Shown: positions 45,301 to 53,886 of the stretch, piece by piece | Layout of the letters: every line of letters starts with the position of its first letter | How positions within the stretch are numbered: position 1 is the stretch's first letter | The notes under the pieces: generated by a model | Database searches by the model: none | Told to the model about the DNA's origin: nothing | Seen by the model: the letters and a program-made list of their open reading frames with translations, nothing else | Position numbers and translations under genes: made by a program | Source of the DNA: Rhodococcus yunnanensis NBRC 103083 | Lineage (GTDB): Bacteria; Actinomycetota; Actinomycetes; Mycobacteriales; Mycobacteriaceae | NCBI RefSeq assembly: GCF_001895005.1 | Contig: NZ_BCXH01000006.1 | Location: forward strand, 62,001 to 126,000 | Length of the DNA: 64,000 bases | Reading direction: 5' to 3'

Positions 45301-45362
45301 TGTTACCAAATGCGGAAAAAGGCGGATAATAGGCTTCAGAATCGCTTGGGGAGGAAAAGCCT

Positions 45363-45797
45363 ATGTCCGCGTCGTACAACGGTTTGGATGTATTCGGATA
45401 TCAATTCGATCGCTTTGCTTACGAACATCCGTGGATCGGTGAGCAAATCGGGGAGTTCATGCTCGGCCCAGCGGGCGGAGGTGTACTCGAGTACACCAAT
45501 GCCACTGTGTTCGCGTTGCCCGAGGGGGGAGCACACGAGGTGCACGGTGCCATTTTGGAGTGGTACAACGCGCACGGGGGACCGTATGGCCCCCTTGGTT
45601 ATCCGATCTGTGACGAGAAGCCGACTCCCACGGGGTACGGGCGCTACAACCTGTTCGAGAACGGTGCCGTCGGTTGGTTGCCGGAGAGCGGCGCCTTCCC
45701 GATCGGTGGGTCCTCGACCGCGGTGACCGACGAGAGCGTCGAGGAGGTCGACGTCGTCTCGGTCATCTCCGAGCCGCAGACCAGGATGTCGGCCTGA
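45363..45797 (+). CDS. LGFP-repeat-like small protein
   Basis: 144 aa. GPLGYPICDEKPTPTGYGRYNLFENGAVGWLPESGAFPIGG is one LGFP-like repeat, and an earlier GPAGGGVLEYTNATVFALPE is a degenerate one. LGFP modules usually sit on mycolata cell-wall proteins, yet no signal peptide or membrane helix is present here. RBS GGGGAGG precedes ATG 45363. Its stop codon is inside the first unit of a 17-bp tandem array. Role unknown. Confidence 0.7.
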   Translation: MSASYNGLDVFGYQFDRFAYEHPWIGEQIGEFMLGPAGGGVLEYTNATVFALPEGGAHEVHGAILEWYNAHGGPYGPLGYPICDEKPTPTGYGRYNLFENGAVGWLPESGAFPIGGSSTAVTDESVEEVDVVSVISEPQTRMSA

Positions 45798-45852
45798 GGT
45801 CGATGTCGGTCTGAAGTTGATGTCGGTCTGAAGTTGATATCGGCCTGAGGTA
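45785..45852. repeat. 17-bp tandem repeat x4 across a stop codon
   Basis: Units 45785-45801, 45802-45818, 45819-45835 and 45836-45852 follow GAT(G/A)TCGG(C/T)CTGA(G/A)GT(C/T/A). Units 2 and 3 are identical, and units 1 and 4 share the GGCCTGAGG variant. The first unit contains the TGA of the LGFP gene. Confidence 0.85.
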
Positions 45853-46196
45853 CAGGTCGAGCAGTAGCCGAGGTGTTCGGTTCCGATGAATCGAACTCTT
45901 CGGTTTCTGTCTTTCTGTTGCTATTTCAATTGAGGTGCAATTCTTTTACCGCGTGCATGATCGACAATTACGATGCCGTGGAATGGCGAAACATTTAGTG
46001 ATGCTGACGAATTGAGCGCTCGTTCAGAATTCCAGCTGCGCGCTTGTACTCGACCATCCCATTCGGATCCATCCCGTGTCCGGTGGCCAGCGCGCAGTCG
46101 ATGTTGTCTTCACACCCAAAATGATCACGCGCTGGCCGCCCCGATCAGTGCACACAGGCCGATACCAACGATCAGAAACGAACTACTGCTGAAGTG
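45853..46196. other. gene-free, partly AT-rich region
   Basis: No convincing gene. Bases 45895-45990 are markedly AT-richer than the rest of the window. A 75-codon forward frame at 45973-46200 has no RBS and non-biological composition. On the minus strand, a 22-codon hydrophobic stretch lies just past the stop of the SnoaL-like gene, with no start codon. Confidence 0.5.
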
Positions 46197-46856
46197 CTAG
46201 CCGGTTGTGCCGCGAATCGGGCATCCACCGGCGAGCGGTGAGAGCAACTCGTCGCTGTCGTAGAAGTGTTCGACCTCGGCAAGCTTCAGATCATCGCTCA
46301 ACCGCGCGATGCTGACACCGAACATCTCGATGGTCTCGCCGGTAGGCGCGTTGCCTTTGTATTCACCTTCGAACGCACCCCAGTGGCGCCATTTGAACGC
46401 TACAACTGGTGGAGGCGAAAGAATTTCGAGCACTTCCCAGAAGAATCCATTCGGAAGCGCGGCGTGGAAGACATCGTGGGAGGAGTCGAAACTCTCCTTG
46501 GTGCTGTCGTAGAACACCGATTCGCCGACGAGCACGTTATAGCTGCCGCGTTCGACGATATCGGCGCCGTCCGCCCACGGACCGCCGTTCACCCGCGTGC
46601 GAAATCGATCGGCCACGACCGAAACCCACGTTGCGGGGTCGTGCTTGTGTGAGACCTCCATCTCGAAGACTCGAACCAAGTTCTCGACGACCAGCTCCAG
46701 GGAGCCCTCCTCGAAACTGGTCGTTCTCTGCTTCGGAACCACCTCATCCGTCAGCGCGTAGTCTGGCGTCCCGCCTCGCCAATCCCCCGGATCTGCCGCC
46801 GCGACAACCGCATTGCGCCCTTCGAGCCACAATGATGTGGACACATTTTCAACCAC
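46197..46856 (-). CDS. SnoaL-like (NTF2-fold) protein
   Basis: 219 aa from GTG 46856, with GGGGGGA 8 nt upstream. The C-terminal half (VVAFKWRHWGAFEGEYKGNA PTGETIEMFGVSIARLSDD then HFYDSDELL) is a SnoaL/ester-cyclase-like domain, and an earlier VENLVRVFEMEVSHKHDPAT WVSVVADRF looks like a related cone-shaped domain. The natural ligand is unknown. The frame continues upstream into repeat-bearing DNA, which I exclude. Confidence 0.7.
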   Translation of the reverse strand: MVENVSTSLWLEGRNAVVAAADPGDWRGGTPDYALTDEVVPKQRTTSFEEGSLELVVENLVRVFEMEVSHKHDPATWVSVVADRFRTRVNGGPWADGADIVERGSYNVLVGESVFYDSTKESFDSSHDVFHAALPNGFFWEVLEILSPPPVVAFKWRHWGAFEGEYKGNAPTGETIEMFGVSIARLSDDLKLAEVEHFYDSDELLSPLAGGCPIRGTTG

Positions 46857-46956
46857 TTTCTCAATCCCCCCAGAGTTGCCGTTTAATCCGAGGCGATAAT
46901 AGGTCGAGGATCCGAAGTGTGCACACGAACCGGCGGTCCGAAGGCCCGCTGGCTGA

Positions 46957-47030
46957 GCAAATGCGTGTGCGTTTGCGTGGTTGCTGGGCGTTGATCCTGC
47001 TGTGTGCGCAAATGCGTGTGCGTTTGTGTG
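46957..47030. repeat. 23-bp direct repeats, 51 bp apart
   Basis: Copies at 46957-46979 and 47008-47030 read GCAAATGCGTGTGCGTTTG then (C/T)GTG, differing at one base. Each is partly self-complementary (CAAA ... TTTG). They lie in the 188-bp gap between the SnoaL-like and ogt genes. Confidence 0.75.
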
Positions 47031-47044
47031 AATGGCGGGCGGGC

Positions 47045-47563
47045 TCAGAACAGCGTCGGCTCTCCGAAACCGGCGACACCCTCGATCGCGAGGATCTTCT
47101 CCTTCGTGCTCGCGCCACCGGGGGCCGAGAAGCCGCCGACTTCGCGGCCTGCGCCGAGCACACGATGGCACGGGATGATCACCGGCACGGGGTTCCGGCC
47201 GAGCGCCCCACCGACGGCCTGCGCTGCGCCGGGGTGGCCGAGGCGCGCGGCGATCTCGCCGTACGTCTTCGTCGATCCCGCCGGGATGGATCGGGTGAGG
47301 GCGTAGACCGATGCGTCGAAGTCGGAGACGTCGAGGACGACGGGCACCGTCGTCAGATCAGCTTGCTTGCCGTCGAGCAGTGCGGTGATCTTGTCGATGG
47401 CCGAGGCGGCCACAGCGTCGGGAACTCCGAGTTCTGCCTCGAAGCCCTGCAGATAGTCCGCCAGTGCGTCGTCGGGCTCGGGAAGTCCGACTGCGAGGAC
47501 GCCAGCGTCTGTCCACGCGAGGCCGCAGTGGCCGATGGCGGTGTCGAACAGTACGTAGGGCAC
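47045..47563 (-). CDS. ogt: methylated-DNA-[protein]-cysteine S-methyltransferase
   Basis: 172 aa suicide DNA-repair enzyme that takes alkyl groups from O6-alkylguanine. The active-site motif IPCHRVLGA and upstream IPAGSTKTYGEIAARLGHPG AAQAVGGALGRNPVPVI (helix-turn-helix) are complete. GTG 47563 chosen because the conserved N-terminus begins VPYVLFDTAIG; the frame opens at 47593. Confidence 0.92.
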   Translation of the reverse strand: MPYVLFDTAIGHCGLAWTDAGVLAVGLPEPDDALADYLQGFEAELGVPDAVAASAIDKITALLDGKQADLTTVPVVLDVSDFDASVYALTRSIPAGSTKTYGEIAARLGHPGAAQAVGGALGRNPVPVIIPCHRVLGAGREVGGFSAPGGASTKEKILAIEGVAGFGEPTLF

Positions 47564-47653
47564 GCGGTCAGTATGAACCCGTGGTACGACCAACAGTCCA
47601 CTCGATGAAAATTGGATTTGATCCAGCAGTCCAGTGGGCGAATACTGGGAGCC

Positions 47654-49132
47654 ATGGCCACCCGAGTGCTCAACGCAACGTCACTGGCTCGCGATCTGGG
47701 CCGATGGCGCACCGATGCGGACGGGGCACCTGGACGTCGACGCACCTCGCGTCCCACCTACCGCGCGCTGGCCGACGGGGTGCGGCTGCTCATTCACGAC
47801 GGGCGGATCCCGCTCGGAGCAGGTCTTCCGAGTGAGCGCGACCTGTCGGCGGCACTGGACCTCAGTCGCACGACCATCACCTCCTCGTACGCCGTTCTGC
47901 GCGAGGAGGGGTATCTGATCAGTAAACAGGGCGCCCGCAGTACCGTCGCACTTCCCGACATGGCACGGCCGAATGGGTTGCTGGTGCAGACGCGAGATGC
48001 GGCAGGCCCCGTCATCGATCTCAGCCATGCCGCGATGGCGGCGCCGACGGAGTCCATGATGTCGGCGTACACGTCTGCGCTGCAGGCACTCCCGTCGTAT
48101 CTGTCGACGCACGGGATGGAACCCATAGGGCTCGCGGTGCTGCGTGAGGCCATCGCTCGACGGTTCGTCGAACGTGGGCTACCCACGACGCCCGATCAGA
48201 TCATGGTGACATCCGGTGCGCAGCAAGCGGTTCGGCTGCTGCTGGGTACGTTGACCTCACCGGGGGACCGTATTCTGATCGATCACCCCACCTACCCGAA
48301 TGCGCTGGAGGCGATCCGGCGCGTGGGGGCACGCCCGGTTCCGGTTCCGATCGGACCCGACGACTCGGGCTGGGATCTGGAGGCAATTGCGGGCGCGGCG
48401 CGCCAGACGGCGTCGAAAGTCGCCTACATGATCCCGGATTTCCACAATCCGACCGGGCGATGTCTGCACGCGGAAGGCCGTGCGGAACTGGCCCGTATCG
48501 CACGCGATACGTCGATGACACTGATCGTCGACGAGACCATGGTCGATCTGTGGCTCGATGCGCCCCCGCCGCCGCCCGTGGCCTCGTTCGGGCGAGTATC
48601 GGGAACCGACATCGTCACCATCGGCTCGGCATCGAAATCGTATTGGGGCGGTCTGCGGATCGGCTGGATTCGCGCCAATCCGTCGTTGATCAGCCGACTC
48701 GCCGGATCACGGGCCGCGCACGACCTCGGCACGTCCGTCATGGATCAACTCGCCGCAGGGTTTCTGCTCGAGGATGCAGACAGCATCCTGGGCGCCAGGC
48801 GCAGGCAACTTCGGGAGCGAAGGGCTGTGCTGGAAGCTGCACTCGCCGAACATCTTCCGGACTGGAGCTACCGGCGTTCGACGGGTGGGATGTCCCTGTG
48901 GCTGGAACTGCCGACTCCGGTGTCGAGTGCTCTGGCCGCGACCGCGCCGTCGTTCGGTGCGGTGCTGGCAGCAGGGCCGAGATTCGGTGTCGAGGGTGCG
49001 TTCGAACGTTTTCTCAGGCTGCCGTACACCCGCGAGCCGGCCGAGCTCGCGGCAGCGGTTGCAGCCACCGCTGCCGCCTATCGTGCTCTGGCGCCCAATG
49101 CTGCGACGCGTGAGCCGGTCCTGGTTTTCTAG
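47654..49132 (+). CDS. MocR-type PLP-dependent GntR regulator
   Basis: 492 aa. The N-terminal GntR winged helix (LGAGLPSERDLSAALDLSRT TITSSYAVLREEGYL) is joined to a fold-type I aminotransferase-like domain (MVTSGAQQAVRLLLG, DHPTYPNALEAI, PDFHNPTGRCLH, PLP lysine in GSASKSYWGGLRIGW). ATG 47654 is 7 nt after AATACT. Direct copies of CAGTCCA near 47595 and 47627, upstream of the start, may be operator half-sites, since MocR proteins often bind direct repeats. Confidence 0.88.
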   Translation: MATRVLNATSLARDLGRWRTDADGAPGRRRTSRPTYRALADGVRLLIHDGRIPLGAGLPSERDLSAALDLSRTTITSSYAVLREEGYLISKQGARSTVALPDMARPNGLLVQTRDAAGPVIDLSHAAMAAPTESMMSAYTSALQALPSYLSTHGMEPIGLAVLREAIARRFVERGLPTTPDQIMVTSGAQQAVRLLLGTLTSPGDRILIDHPTYPNALEAIRRVGARPVPVPIGPDDSGWDLEAIAGAARQTASKVAYMIPDFHNPTGRCLHAEGRAELARIARDTSMTLIVDETMVDLWLDAPPPPPVASFGRVSGTDIVTIGSASKSYWGGLRIGWIRANPSLISRLAGSRAAHDLGTSVMDQLAAGFLLEDADSILGARRRQLRERRAVLEAALAEHLPDWSYRRSTGGMSLWLELPTPVSSALAATAPSFGAVLAAGPRFGVEGAFERFLRLPYTREPAELAAAVAATAAAYRALAPNAATREPVLVF

Positions 49133-49142
49133 CCCGACGCGG

Positions 49143-50207
49143 TCAGCGCCATATGGTGTCGGCGTCCACCGCGGAAGACGGTGGCGGCGTGGGTATTCCA
49201 TTGGGGGTGCGGGAGAAGCGCGGCGCCGGACGGTGTTGAGTGACACCGTCGACCTCGATGAGCGTGCCGCGGGCCTGCAGATGCGGCTGCTCGGGCGCTT
49301 CGCCGAACGTCAGAACCGGTGAGACACATGCGTCGGTGCCGTCGAAGATCGCGGCCCACTCGTCGCGCGTCTTGGACTCGAACTTCGCGGTGAGGATCTC
49401 ACGCATCTCGGGCCACCGGTCGCGGTCGCCCTGCCCCGGCGTCGTAGTGGGGTCGAGTTCGAGCAGTCGGAGGAGTTCGGCGAAGAACTGCGGCTCCAGC
49501 GCGCCGACGGCCATGTACTTTCCGTCGGAGGTCTCGTAGGTGTCGTAGTACGGCCAACCGGTGTCGAGCATGTTGACTCCACGCTCGTCGGACCAGGCTC
49601 CGACTCCGCGCATAGCCCAAATCATATGCGCGAGGGACGAGGTGCCGTCGACCATCGCGGCGTCGACGACCTGACCCTGACCCGACGTCTGACGCTCGAA
49701 CAAGGCAGCCAGAATCCCGAACACGAGATACATCGATCCGCCGCCGAAGTCGCCGACCATGTTCAGCGGCGGCACCGGCCGCTCGCCCGTACGACCGATG
49801 GCATGCAGGACGCCGGTGATCGAGATGTAGTTGATGTCGTGACCCGCCGCGGACGCCCATGGGCCTTCCTGACCCCACCCCGTCATACGGCCGTAGATCA
49901 GGCGCGGGTTGCGGGCGTGCGCGTCCTCCGGTCCGAGTCCGAGCCGCTCGGTGACGCCGGGACGAAATCCCTCGATGAGAACGTCCGCGCGTTCGATCAG
50001 GCCGAGGACACGCTCGACGTCGGCTGGATCCTTGAGGTTGGCCTCGACGAGAGTTCGGCTTCGAAGCTGTTGATCGTGCTCGGAGATCTGACCTGCGCGT
50101 TGGACTCGGATGACGTCGGCACCGAGATCCGCCAGCAGAAGTGCCGCGTGCGGACCCGGGCCGAGGCCTGCGAGTTCGACTACACGAAGTCCGGCGAGCG
50201 GACCCAT
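49143..50207 (-). CDS. CoA-transferase family III, alpha-methylacyl-CoA racemase-like
   Basis: 354 aa. [35 protein letters not shown] is the Mcr/AMACR N-terminus; [19 protein letters not shown] and [20 protein letters not shown] carry the His and Asp pair used for 2-methylacyl-CoA epimerisation. Length matches the family. ATG 50207 chosen; the frame continues far upstream antisense to purT. Likely role: racemising branched or steroid side-chain acyl-CoAs. Convergent with the MocR gene. Confidence 0.9.
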   Translation of the reverse strand: MGPLAGLRVVELAGLGPGPHAALLLADLGADVIRVQRAGQISEHDQQLRSRTLVEANLKDPADVERVLGLIERADVLIEGFRPGVTERLGLGPEDAHARNPRLIYGRMTGWGQEGPWASAAGHDINYISITGVLHAIGRTGERPVPPLNMVGDFGGGSMYLVFGILAALFERQTSGQGQVVDAAMVDGTSSLAHMIWAMRGVGAWSDERGVNMLDTGWPYYDTYETSDGKYMAVGALEPQFFAELLRLLELDPTTTPGQGDRDRWPEMREILTAKFESKTRDEWAAIFDGTDACVSPVLTFGEAPEQPHLQARGTLIEVDGVTQHRPAPRFSRTPNGIPTPPPSSAVDADTIWR

Positions 50208-50321
50208 TTTCGATGAATCTTGTTCCGACACGCATCCTCGTTCCAGTGGAGGGGTAGCAGGGTGAACCGAGGCTAACTTATGTGCGGGTGCCGAAGTGGT
50301 CGGGGTGTGGATAATGGGCGG

Positions 50322-51521
50322 GTGAGCCCGCGAGAAGATGCTGCCCGAATCGGTACCCCGCTGACGCCAGGAGCCACGAGAGTGATGCTGTTGGGCGCAG
50401 GGGAGCTCGGCAAGGAAGTGATCATCGCGTTCCAGCGTCTCGGTGTCGAAGTTGTTGCCGTCGACCGCTACGAGAACGCGCCAGGGCATCAGGTCGCTCA
50501 TCACGCCTACACGATCGACATGAGCGATCCGGTCGAGTTGGTCAAGCTCATCGACGCCGAGCAACCCGATTTTGTCGTCCCCGAGATCGAGGCCATCGCC
50601 ACCGACGCACTCGCCGAGGTGGAGAAGCGCGGTCGCAGCGTTGTGATCCCGACCGCCCGTGCGACACAACTGACGATGAACCGCGAAGGAATCCGCAGAC
50701 TGGCAGCCGAGGAGTTGGGTCTGCCGACCTCGCCGTACGCGTTCGCCGGATCCCTCGCCGAGGTCGAGAAGGCACTGGCGACCATCGGCTTTCCCGCCGT
50801 CGTCAAGCCCGTCATGTCGTCTTCGGGCAAGGGGCAGTCGGTGGTGCGCGGGCCGGAGGACGTGAGCGCGGCGTGGGAGTACGCGTTGGCAGGTGGCCGT
50901 GTGGACCTGGGCCGAGTCATCGTCGAGGGATTCGTCGATTTCGATTACGAGATAACGCTTCTCACCGTCCGGTCGGAGTCCGGCACGGACTTCTGCGAGC
51001 CGATCGGGCACCTGCAGGAATCGGGTGACTACATCGAGTCATGGCAGCCGCAGCCGATGTCGGATACCGCCATCGCGGCCGCACGGGATGTCGCTGCCAA
51101 GATCACCGACGCGCTCGGGGGCCGCGGCCTGTTCGGTGTCGAATTGTTCGTCAAGGGTGATGACGTCTACTTCTCCGAAGTCAGCCCACGGCCGCACGAC
51201 ACCGGGCTCGTCACGCTACGGACACAACGGTTCTCGGAATTCGAACTGCACGCCCGCGCCATCCTCGGTCTGCCCGTCGACGTCACGCTCGTCTCGCCCG
51301 GAGCATCGGCGGTGATCTACGGCGGTGTCGACGCGAAGGGAATCGCATTCGACGGCGTCGCCGACGCATTGTCCGTGCCCGAGACCGACATCCGGCTGTT
51401 CGGCAAGCCGGAAAGCTTCGTGCGACGACGCATGGGCGTCGCGGTCTCGACGGCGGGGGACATCGCCACCGCGCGTGCACGAGCGACCGACGCTGCGGGC
51501 AAGGTTCGTCCCGTCACGTGA
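50322..51521 (+). CDS. purT: formate-dependent phosphoribosylglycinamide formyltransferase
   Basis: 399 aa ATP-grasp enzyme of purine synthesis using formate instead of formyl-THF. It has [71 protein letters not shown] and [17 protein letters not shown]-type C-terminal motifs (here [13 protein letters not shown]). GTG 50322 lies 6 nt after GATAAT, suggesting leaderless translation. Overlaps the DUF456 gene (GTGA). Confidence 0.95.
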   Translation: MSPREDAARIGTPLTPGATRVMLLGAGELGKEVIIAFQRLGVEVVAVDRYENAPGHQVAHHAYTIDMSDPVELVKLIDAEQPDFVVPEIEAIATDALAEVEKRGRSVVIPTARATQLTMNREGIRRLAAEELGLPTSPYAFAGSLAEVEKALATIGFPAVVKPVMSSSGKGQSVVRGPEDVSAAWEYALAGGRVDLGRVIVEGFVDFDYEITLLTVRSESGTDFCEPIGHLQESGDYIESWQPQPMSDTAIAAARDVAAKITDALGGRGLFGVELFVKGDDVYFSEVSPRPHDTGLVTLRTQRFSEFELHARAILGLPVDVTLVSPGASAVIYGGVDAKGIAFDGVADALSVPETDIRLFGKPESFVRRRMGVAVSTAGDIATARARATDAAGKVRPVT

Positions 51522-52033
51522 ACGCGGGTGGGGAGGTTCTGGTCGCTCTCGCAATTGCCGTCGGGCTCGTCGGGATCGTGGTGCCGATACTGCCCGGCAC
51601 GATCCTGATCTTCGCCGCAATCACGGTGTGGGCCATCGCTTCCGGGGGGTCGGTGGCGTGGACGACGTTCGCCGTGGCGACGTTCCTGCTCGTCACCAGT
51701 GGGGTGGTCAAGTACACGTGGCCGGGGCGACGGATGAAGGACGCGGGGATACCGACTCGATCGCTCGTCGTCGGTGGGCTCGTCGGAATAGTCGGGTTTT
51801 TCGTGATCCCGATCGTCGGGCTCTTCATCGGTTTTGTCCTCGGTACCTACCTCGCGGAGCTACCACGGCACAGGAGCGTGGTCGGGGGATCGACCAGAAT
51901 GCGCGACAGTCATTCTGCGGCATGGAGATCGACGGTGCACGCGACCAAAGCTGCGGGGCTGTCGATCCTCGTCGAACTGCTCGGCGCGTTGCTCGCCAGC
52001 GGGGTCTGGCTCGCGGCAGTCCTATTCACGTGA
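51518..52033 (+). CDS. DUF456 membrane protein
   Basis: 171 aa with about four transmembrane helices: [62 protein letters not shown] and a terminal helix. Matches DUF456. Start GTG 51518 overlaps the purT stop. Its own stop lies in the first unit of a 17-bp repeat array. Function unknown. Confidence 0.78.
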   Translation: MNAGGEVLVALAIAVGLVGIVVPILPGTILIFAAITVWAIASGGSVAWTTFAVATFLLVTSGVVKYTWPGRRMKDAGIPTRSLVVGGLVGIVGFFVIPIVGLFIGFVLGTYLAELPRHRSVVGGSTRMRDSHSAAWRSTVHATKAAGLSILVELLGALLASGVWLAAVLFT

Positions 52034-52092
52034 CGTGCTTGTTCACCTGACGCGCCTGTTCACATCCCGCGCCTGTTCACGTGACGCGATAC
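52025..52092. repeat. 17-bp tandem repeat x4 between convergent genes
   Basis: Units TTCACGTGACGTGCTTG (52025-52041), TTCACCTGACGCGCCTG, TTCACATCCCGCGCCTG and TTCACGTGACGCGATAC (52076-52092). Unit 1 holds the DUF456 stop and unit 4 supplies the stop of the convergent amidohydrolase. Confidence 0.85.
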
Positions 52093-52811
52093 CAGGCACG
52101 CGCATTGCCGCCGAGCACGGCGGGCAGATCACCGCCGACGGCCTCGGCGATGAGGTCGATGTCGGACTCGTCGAATCGTCGTGGTCCCCTCGTGCCAGGA
52201 AGGTCGGTGCCGAACATCAGCGCCGCCGGATTGACCGCGTGGATCTGCCTCATCGTGTCGACGATGTCCATGTCGGTGCGGCCGAAACCGGATGCTTTCA
52301 CACGGGCGCCGCGGTCGACGAGGTCGAGTAGGTAGGGCAGACCCTGGGACGACATCCCGAGGTGGTCGATGCTCACGGCGGGCAGTTTCGACAGGATCGG
52401 TTCGAGCGAGAGCAGCATCGCCGCTTCCACGTAGAGCTCCGCGTGCCAGCCGACGAGCTCGTTCGCCTGCCGTGCCTGCGCGGTCAGCGTCTGCACGTCC
52501 GTCGCGCCGCGCTTGAGGTTGAGGCGGATCGCTCGAACGCCCGCTGTGTCGAGCTCGACGATGTCCTCGTCCGTGGCCTCCGGATCGAGCTGTGTCACAC
52601 CCACCCAGCCGTGTCCCAGAGTGTCCAGCGACGAGACGAGGAAACTCTGATCGGTGCCGTGGAACGACGCACTGATCACCGCGCCGCCCGTGATGCCGAG
52701 CCCGTCGGTGTCCTTGTCGTACTCGGCGATCGTGTACGGCTCCGGTTGGTACCCCTGATTCTCGACCAGCGGAAACCGAGGATCGAGGATGTAGCGGTGG
52801 GCGTCGAACAC
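52077..52811 (-). CDS. amidohydrolase family 2-like TIM-barrel protein
   Basis: 244 aa from GTG 52811. FDAHRYILDPRFPLVENQGYQPEPYTIAEY near the start, GVRAIRLNLKRG, AVSIDHLGM, ALMFGTDLPG and the terminal GGNARAWYRV are typical of metal-dependent TIM-barrel hydrolases acting on small carboxylates or lactones. The canonical HxH is reduced to a single His. It is divergent from an SMP-30 lactonase-like gene, so a sugar-lactone pathway is possible (inference). Confidence 0.8.
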   Translation of the reverse strand: MFDAHRYILDPRFPLVENQGYQPEPYTIAEYDKDTDGLGITGGAVISASFHGTDQSFLVSSLDTLGHGWVGVTQLDPEATDEDIVELDTAGVRAIRLNLKRGATDVQTLTAQARQANELVGWHAELYVEAAMLLSLEPILSKLPAVSIDHLGMSSQGLPYLLDLVDRGARVKASGFGRTDMDIVDTMRQIHAVNPAALMFGTDLPGTRGPRRFDESDIDLIAEAVGGDLPAVLGGNARAWYRVT

Positions 52812-52877
52812 CCCAACAGCATGCCAGCTCCGTCATTTCCACTCGACGAGACCCGGACCGGTGCTTGAATGCGATCC

Positions 52878-53750
52878 ATGAAACCCGACTTCACAGTCGT
52901 CCTCGACGGCTACACCTACTTCGAGTGTCCACGCTGGCACGGCGGTCGTATATGGGTCTCGGACTTCTACAGTCATCGAGTGCTGTCGGCCAACGCGGAC
53001 GGCTCCGACGTGCGGGTGGAAGCAGAGGTACCGCAGCAGCCGTCGGGGCTCGGCTGGCTACCGGACGGCCGTCTGCTCGTGGTGTCGATGCGCGATCACA
53101 CGATCCTGCGCCGGGAAGACGACGGATCGCTCGTCGTGCATGCCGATTTGTCGTCGTATGTCGATGCGAACCTCAACGACATGCTCGTCGACGACCGGGG
53201 CCGTGCCTACGTCGGCAACTTCGGGTTCGATCTGATGAACCTCGCGACGCCCGACACGGCGGATCTCATTCGAGTCGATCCCGACGGGTCAGCACACGTC
53301 GTGGCGAAGGATCTCTACTTCCCGAACGGCATGGCGCTGACGCCGAACGGCGAACTCCTCGTCGACGAAACCGTCGGCAATCGGGTGAGCGTGTTCGCGG
53401 TGCATCCCGACGGGACCCTCGGTGAGCGCCGCGACTGGGCGAAGTTCGCCGAACTGCCCGACATGAGCGATATGACGACTGCGCTGGGGCAACTGGTCGT
53501 CGCGGCCGACGGGTGCTGCATCGACACCGACGGTTCGTTGTGGGCGGCCGATGCACTCGGCCAGAGGATCGTGCACATCGTGGAGGGCAAAGGCATCGTC
53601 GAGCAACTCGAGTTCGACACGGGCGTGTTCGCCTGCGGGCTCGGCGGGGACGACGGGCGGACGCTGTTCGTGTGTGCGGCGCCCGACTTCAACGAGCACC
53701 AGCGCAAGGTCGAGACGGAAGGAAAGCTGCTGGCAGTGACGCTGCCCTGA
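52878..53750 (+). CDS. SMP-30/gluconolactonase-like protein
   Basis: 290 aa six-bladed beta-propeller. It contains VLDGYTYFECPRWHGGRIWVSDFYSHRVLS (the Glu metal ligand), NLNDMLVDDRGRAYVGNFGF, YFPNGMALTPNGELLVDETVGNRV and DTDGSLWAADALG. These supply the Glu/Asn/Asp divalent-metal site of SMP-30 lactonases. ATG 52878 preferred over 52869. The substrate lactone is unknown. Confidence 0.87.
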   Translation: MKPDFTVVLDGYTYFECPRWHGGRIWVSDFYSHRVLSANADGSDVRVEAEVPQQPSGLGWLPDGRLLVVSMRDHTILRREDDGSLVVHADLSSYVDANLNDMLVDDRGRAYVGNFGFDLMNLATPDTADLIRVDPDGSAHVVAKDLYFPNGMALTPNGELLVDETVGNRVSVFAVHPDGTLGERRDWAKFAELPDMSDMTTALGQLVVAADGCCIDTDGSLWAADALGQRIVHIVEGKGIVEQLEFDTGVFACGLGGDDGRTLFVCAAPDFNEHQRKVETEGKLLAVTLP

Positions 53751-53759
53751 TCCCCCTGT

Positions 53760-53786
53760 GGGCGCAGTGACGACGTCACTGCGCCC
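53760..53786. terminator. 27-nt perfect palindrome between convergent genes
   Basis: GGGCGCAGTGACG (53760-53772) and CGTCACTGCGCCC (53774-53786) are perfect 13-bp arms around a single A, starting 9 nt past the SMP-30 stop and followed by ATTTGATG. It is a likely bidirectional terminator, with the central bases forming the loop. Confidence 0.7.
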
Positions 53787-53792
53787 ATTTGA

Positions 53793-53881
53793 TGCAGGAG
53801 TGGAGCCTGCGGAACGACCCGTTCGGTGCAGGAGTGGAGCCTGCGGAACGACCCGTTCGGTGCAGGAGTGGAGCCTGCGGA
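53793..53881. repeat. 34-bp tandem repeat x2.6
   Basis: Copies 53793-53826 and 53827-53860 are identical; 53861-53881 is a partial third. Each unit contains two small hairpins: GCAGG ... CCTGC with a 7-nt loop and GAACG-ACC-CGTTC. The array ends 6 nt from the fprA stop. Confidence 0.85.
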
Positions 53882-53886
53882 GCCGC

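Noticed and set aside
46130-46196. Hydrophobic 22-codon stretch after the SnoaL-like stop (SSSFLIVGIGLCALIGAASA), as if a stop-codon read-through membrane tail
   Set aside because: No start codon or read-through context; may be chance or the tail of an older gene. Not strong enough to call.
45973-46200. 75-codon plus-strand ORF in the AT-rich gap
   Set aside because: No RBS, composition unlike real genes, no recognisable domain.
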